64,000 nucleotides of DNA from an uncultured Alphaproteobacteria bacterium (GTDB taxonomy: Bacteria > Pseudomonadota > Alphaproteobacteria > UBA3830). Below the pieces are notes generated by a model, which worked only from the letters and a program-made list of their open reading frames with translations, did not search any database and had not been told where the DNA came from. The position numbers were made by a program, and so were the translations under genes. How positions within the stretch are numbered: position 1 is the first letter of the stretch; the number at the start of each line of letters is the position of its first letter. Location: positions 1 to 64,000 of the forward strand of contig CAJODB010000005.1 of assembly GCA_905233185.1 (NCBI GenBank), in the 5' to 3' direction. Below are positions 61,365-64,000 of the stretch, piece by piece.

Positions 61365-63548
61365 TTATTCATCATAATATTCTTCAATATTGTATTTGTT
61401 TTGATCAATTTCAGTTAGAAATCGAGATAATTTATCGAAATAAGAACCATAAGTCAAAAGATATGCCGGTGATGTTAGATATAAATTCTCTTTTGCTCTA
61501 CTGCATGCAACATAAAATAATTTTCTCTCTTCTTCCAGTTGTTCATAGTCATTAAAAGCCTTGTAACTGGGAATTGCACCATCTAACATTGAAATAACAA
61601 ATACAGTATTCCACTCAAGCCCTTTTGCACTATGAATTGTCGAAATTGTTACTGCATCTTCATTGTCATCATTTACAGAAATAAATTCCGCTTTTGATTC
61701 ATTTGGTGGATCAAGAGCTACATTAGAAAGTAATGTTTCCAGAGTTCTATATTCTGCGCATAAACGCTCCAAAACTTTAAAGTCCTCAAGCCGCTTTTCC
61801 CAATTTTCCTCGAGTTTTTTTAGAATTGGAACATAATATTCTCTGACAATCTCAAACATTTCAAGTAATGACTTGCTATTACTTGCTAAGTTCAACATAT
61901 CATAAAGTAACCTTATATCTTCCTTGTCCTTTAACTCATCAAGCGGAGTCAATTCTCCATTTCTATCAAGAATTTTTTGTATAATCTTATCTGCTGTTTT
62001 ATTACCAATTCCATTTAGAATAGTTAAAACCCTATTCCAAGAGATATAATCAAAAGGATTATGTAAAACCTTAAAGTAGGCCAGAATATCCTTTATATGT
62101 CGCTTTTCTATAAACTTTAAACCTCCAATAACAATAAATGGTATATGTCTTTTTAAAAATTCAGCTTGTATAAAATTAGAATGAAATGAAGAGCGACATA
62201 AAATAGCAATTTTATTATAACCTATTCGTTCTTTTAATTTGATAACATAGTCTGCAATTATTCTCGCTTCTTGCTCATTGTCTATACAACGTATAAAAGT
62301 CGGAACTATTCCCTTACGTATTTCATCATTAAATAAATTTTTCTTATAACCAAGTAAAATATGCTCTGATACTGCATTGATAAAATCTAAAATATTTCCA
62401 GTACTTCTATAGTTTTGCTCCAATTTTATCAATTTTGCATCTGGATAACTTTCTCCGAAAAGCAATATATTCTCATAATTAGCCCCTCTAAAAGCATAAA
62501 TACTTTGATTATCATCACCTACAACCATCAAAGAACCACTATTTTTGCCAGCTAACAAATCAATCAATTTTTTCTGGAGAACATTGGTATCTTGGTACTC
62601 ATCAACCATTACATGTTGATATTGTCTAGTAACAATTTCTTTAAAATTATCATTATTAATAAGATGATCGCAAACATTATCGACAAGATCATCATAATCA
62701 TATAAATTATTATTTTTCTTATAACTCATATAACTATTAAAAATTTCATCTATTGCAGACTGATAATTTTTTACTTCTGGATGATAACGTTCAATAACTT
62801 TTTCAATAGATATCATCAAATTACGAGATAATGATATTATATTTTGTATAGTCTCTTTTTTTAGAGATGCTTTTATATCTCTTTCTACAATTCTTTTCTT
62901 TAACAGTTCAATTAAATCCTTAGAATCTTCTTGATCAAGAATTGTAAACTTTGGATTTATTCCAAGTACCTTTGAATATCTCATTAAGAGCATATTACAA
63001 AAAGAATGAAAAGTTCCACTGGTTACATTATTCGAAAGATTATTTCCTAACAATTGAGATACTCGTTGTTTTATAACTCCAGCTGCTTTTTTGGTAAATG
63101 TAAGAATTAGAATCTTTTCAGCGCTTATATTATTTTCAAGCAAATAGGCTGTTCTATATGCCAGTGTTCTGGTCTTTCCAGTTCCAGCTCCCGCAATTAT
63201 CAATATTTTTCCTGCAACTGTTATTGCGGCTTCTAATTGTTTTGGATTCAATTCTTTCGCATAATTAATTTTGTACCCATTATCCACGAAATCACTTTGT
63301 TTTTTGCAAAAATTCTTTTCAAGTACAGCTATCGCAGCCTTAAGCCGTTCAATTTTTTCCCTTAATTCTGTATCAATTGGAGGTATTTTATAATAATGTG
63401 TTCTACTCGTAGTTTTAGATACTCCAAATTCATTATTTTGTAGACAAATTTCTTTTTCATTCTTAATCACTGTTTGATCTTCAATAATATCTTTTTCCTG
63501 AGATTCAGATAATATGTTATGTAGAATAGAATTTATAATATCTCTCAT
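61365..63548 (-). CDS. UvrD/Rep-family DNA helicase
   Basis: A 727-residue superfamily 1A helicase that translocates 3'-5' on single-stranded DNA. It has an N-terminal extension of about 100 residues with a coiled-coil-like stretch, then IIAGAGTGKTRTLAYRTAYL (motif I), VMVDEYQDTNVLQKK (II), GDDNQSIYAFRGANYEN (III), EQNYRSTGNILDF (IV), TISTIHSAKGLEWNTVFV (V) and LFYVACSRAKENLYL (VI). The extension distinguishes it from housekeeping UvrD. It is the neighbour of the CRISPR locus, with tracrRNA converging on its 3' end. A role in repair or defence is possible, but nothing in the sequence proves a link. Confidence 0.88.
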   Translation of the reverse strand: MRDIINSILHNILSESQEKDIIEDQTVIKNEKEICLQNNEFGVSKTTSRTHYYKIPPIDTELREKIERLKAAIAVLEKNFCKKQSDFVDNGYKINYAKELNPKQLEAAITVAGKILIIAGAGTGKTRTLAYRTAYLLENNISAEKILILTFTKKAAGVIKQRVSQLLGNNLSNNVTSGTFHSFCNMLLMRYSKVLGINPKFTILDQEDSKDLIELLKKRIVERDIKASLKKETIQNIISLSRNLMISIEKVIERYHPEVKNYQSAIDEIFNSYMSYKKNNNLYDYDDLVDNVCDHLINNDNFKEIVTRQYQHVMVDEYQDTNVLQKKLIDLLAGKNSGSLMVVGDDNQSIYAFRGANYENILLFGESYPDAKLIKLEQNYRSTGNILDFINAVSEHILLGYKKNLFNDEIRKGIVPTFIRCIDNEQEARIIADYVIKLKERIGYNKIAILCRSSFHSNFIQAEFLKRHIPFIVIGGLKFIEKRHIKDILAYFKVLHNPFDYISWNRVLTILNGIGNKTADKIIQKILDRNGELTPLDELKDKEDIRLLYDMLNLASNSKSLLEMFEIVREYYVPILKKLEENWEKRLEDFKVLERLCAEYRTLETLLSNVALDPPNESKAEFISVNDDNEDAVTISTIHSAKGLEWNTVFVISMLDGAIPSYKAFNDYEQLEEERKLFYVACSRAKENLYLTSPAYLLTYGSYFDKLSRFLTEIDQNKYNIEEYYDE

Positions 63549-63672
63549 TATATTCTTAATTTTATTCAGAATGCTTAAATTATTTAATATCTAATATACT
63601 CTAAATACAATCTTCTTTTTTATAACTTTCAATAACCATTGAAAAACAATGAATAATACACGAAAATAAGAA

Positions 63673-63697
63673 AGCCTACGATTTTCTACCGCAGGCT
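63673..63697 (-). terminator. Intrinsic terminator after rpmA
   Basis: AGCCT at 63673-63677 pairs with AGGCT at 63693-63697, with CG-CG pairs continuing inside across one mismatch. On the minus strand a T-rich tail (TTTCTTATTTT) follows. It lies about 40 bases after the rpmA stop. Confidence 0.65.
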
Positions 63698-63735
63698 AGA
63701 ATTATTATCATCTTAAGATAAAAAACGGGAAACTT

Positions 63736-63996
63736 TTAGCCTTCCATAGCTTCAACAGAAACCATACTTCTTCCGCTGGAATTTTTCGAAAACCTTACTA
63801 TGCCACTTGCCGTCGCGAATAAAGTATGATCCTTACCAATGCCGACATTCGCACCAGCTTTAATCTTTGTTCCTCTCTGTCTCACAAGAATATTACCTGC
63901 CAATACGGTCTGTCCACCGTAACGCTTTACTCCTAAGCGTTTACTTTCAGAATCTCTTCCGTTTTTGGAACTACCGCCAGCTTTTTTGGTTGCCAT
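63736..63996 (-). CDS. rpmA: 50S ribosomal protein L27
   Basis: L27 sits near the peptidyl-transferase centre. The 86-residue protein begins [20 protein letters not shown], the conserved N-terminus reaching the active site, and continues [20 protein letters not shown] and [18 protein letters not shown]. No N-terminal pre-sequence of the Firmicutes type is present. rplU would be expected upstream, beyond the window. Confidence 0.97.
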   Translation of the reverse strand: MATKKAGGSSKNGRDSESKRLGVKRYGGQTVLAGNILVRQRGTKIKAGANVGIGKDHTLFATASGIVRFSKNSSGRSMVSVEAMEG

Positions 63997-64000
63997 AGTC

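Overview
The window is 64 kb of AT-rich chromosome from what looks like an alphaproteobacterium, probably a host-associated one (inference). The evidence is the rpsT-dnaA pair, the miaB-ybeY-corC and def-fmt neighbourhoods, an RpoH-type sigma factor, an FtsZ ending in IPAFLRR, the low GC content, several decayed surface-polysaccharide genes, secreted proteins of unknown function and scattered operons. I cannot name genus or species.

Layout. 1-250 holds no recognisable gene. 251-2634: hisS, a GHMP kinase and tRNA-Asn. 2688-10536: one co-directional envelope and division block, mreC-mreD-mrdA-mrdB-ftsQ-ftsA-ftsZ. 10665-15820: a dTDP-rhamnose operon (rmlCBDA) flanked by two broken glycan genes, an FkbM-type methyltransferase with a G10 tract and a glycosyltransferase relic. 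15950-24680: tRNA-Asp, efp, tRNA-Leu, an RNase D-like exonuclease, a 1061-residue secreted repeat protein, dnaA, rpsT, nrdG with a 59-residue NrdD-tail protein, and an anchored methyltransferase. 24887-32335: a dicarboxylate-type symporter, miaB, ybeY, corC, trmB, a parvulin and rplKAJL, which ends in a terminator with no rpoBC behind it. 32437-44847: a secreted zincin-like protein, rpoH, an MFS transporter, tRNA-Ser, a DNA glycosylase, xerC, fmt, a thioredoxin-deformylase fusion, a tiny lipoprotein, alaS, a pseudouridine synthase and a small secreted protein. 44918-54183: suhB, rplM-rpsI, secE-nusG, tRNA-Trp, tpiA, ppiD, clpX and lon. 54238-61203: a TadE-like pilus gene with a G9 tract and a type II CRISPR-Cas locus. 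61365-63996: a UvrD-family helicase and rpmA.

The CRISPR locus is the most informative part. A tracrRNA gene with a near-consensus promoter lies divergent to cas9. The cas9-cas1-cas2 genes overlap one another and run toward an array of 14 identical 36-base repeats plus one degenerate end repeat exactly one spacer away. Every repeat ends in TATGCTATAAT, an extended -10 promoter element, so each crRNA probably has its own promoter as in Neisseria-type II-C systems. The cas9 gene is split by a frameshift at an A6 tract immediately before its PAM-interacting domain; a -1 shift restores a protein of about 1202 residues.

A second theme is homopolymer-linked switching or decay. The TadE-like gene has a strong ribosome binding site and ATG that are out of frame as sequenced and come into frame if the G9 tract becomes G10. 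An FkbM gene carries a G10 tract and two A-tract frameshifts, and a C9 tract sits at the left edge. The large housekeeping genes are intact despite many A-tracts, which argues against general sequencing error.
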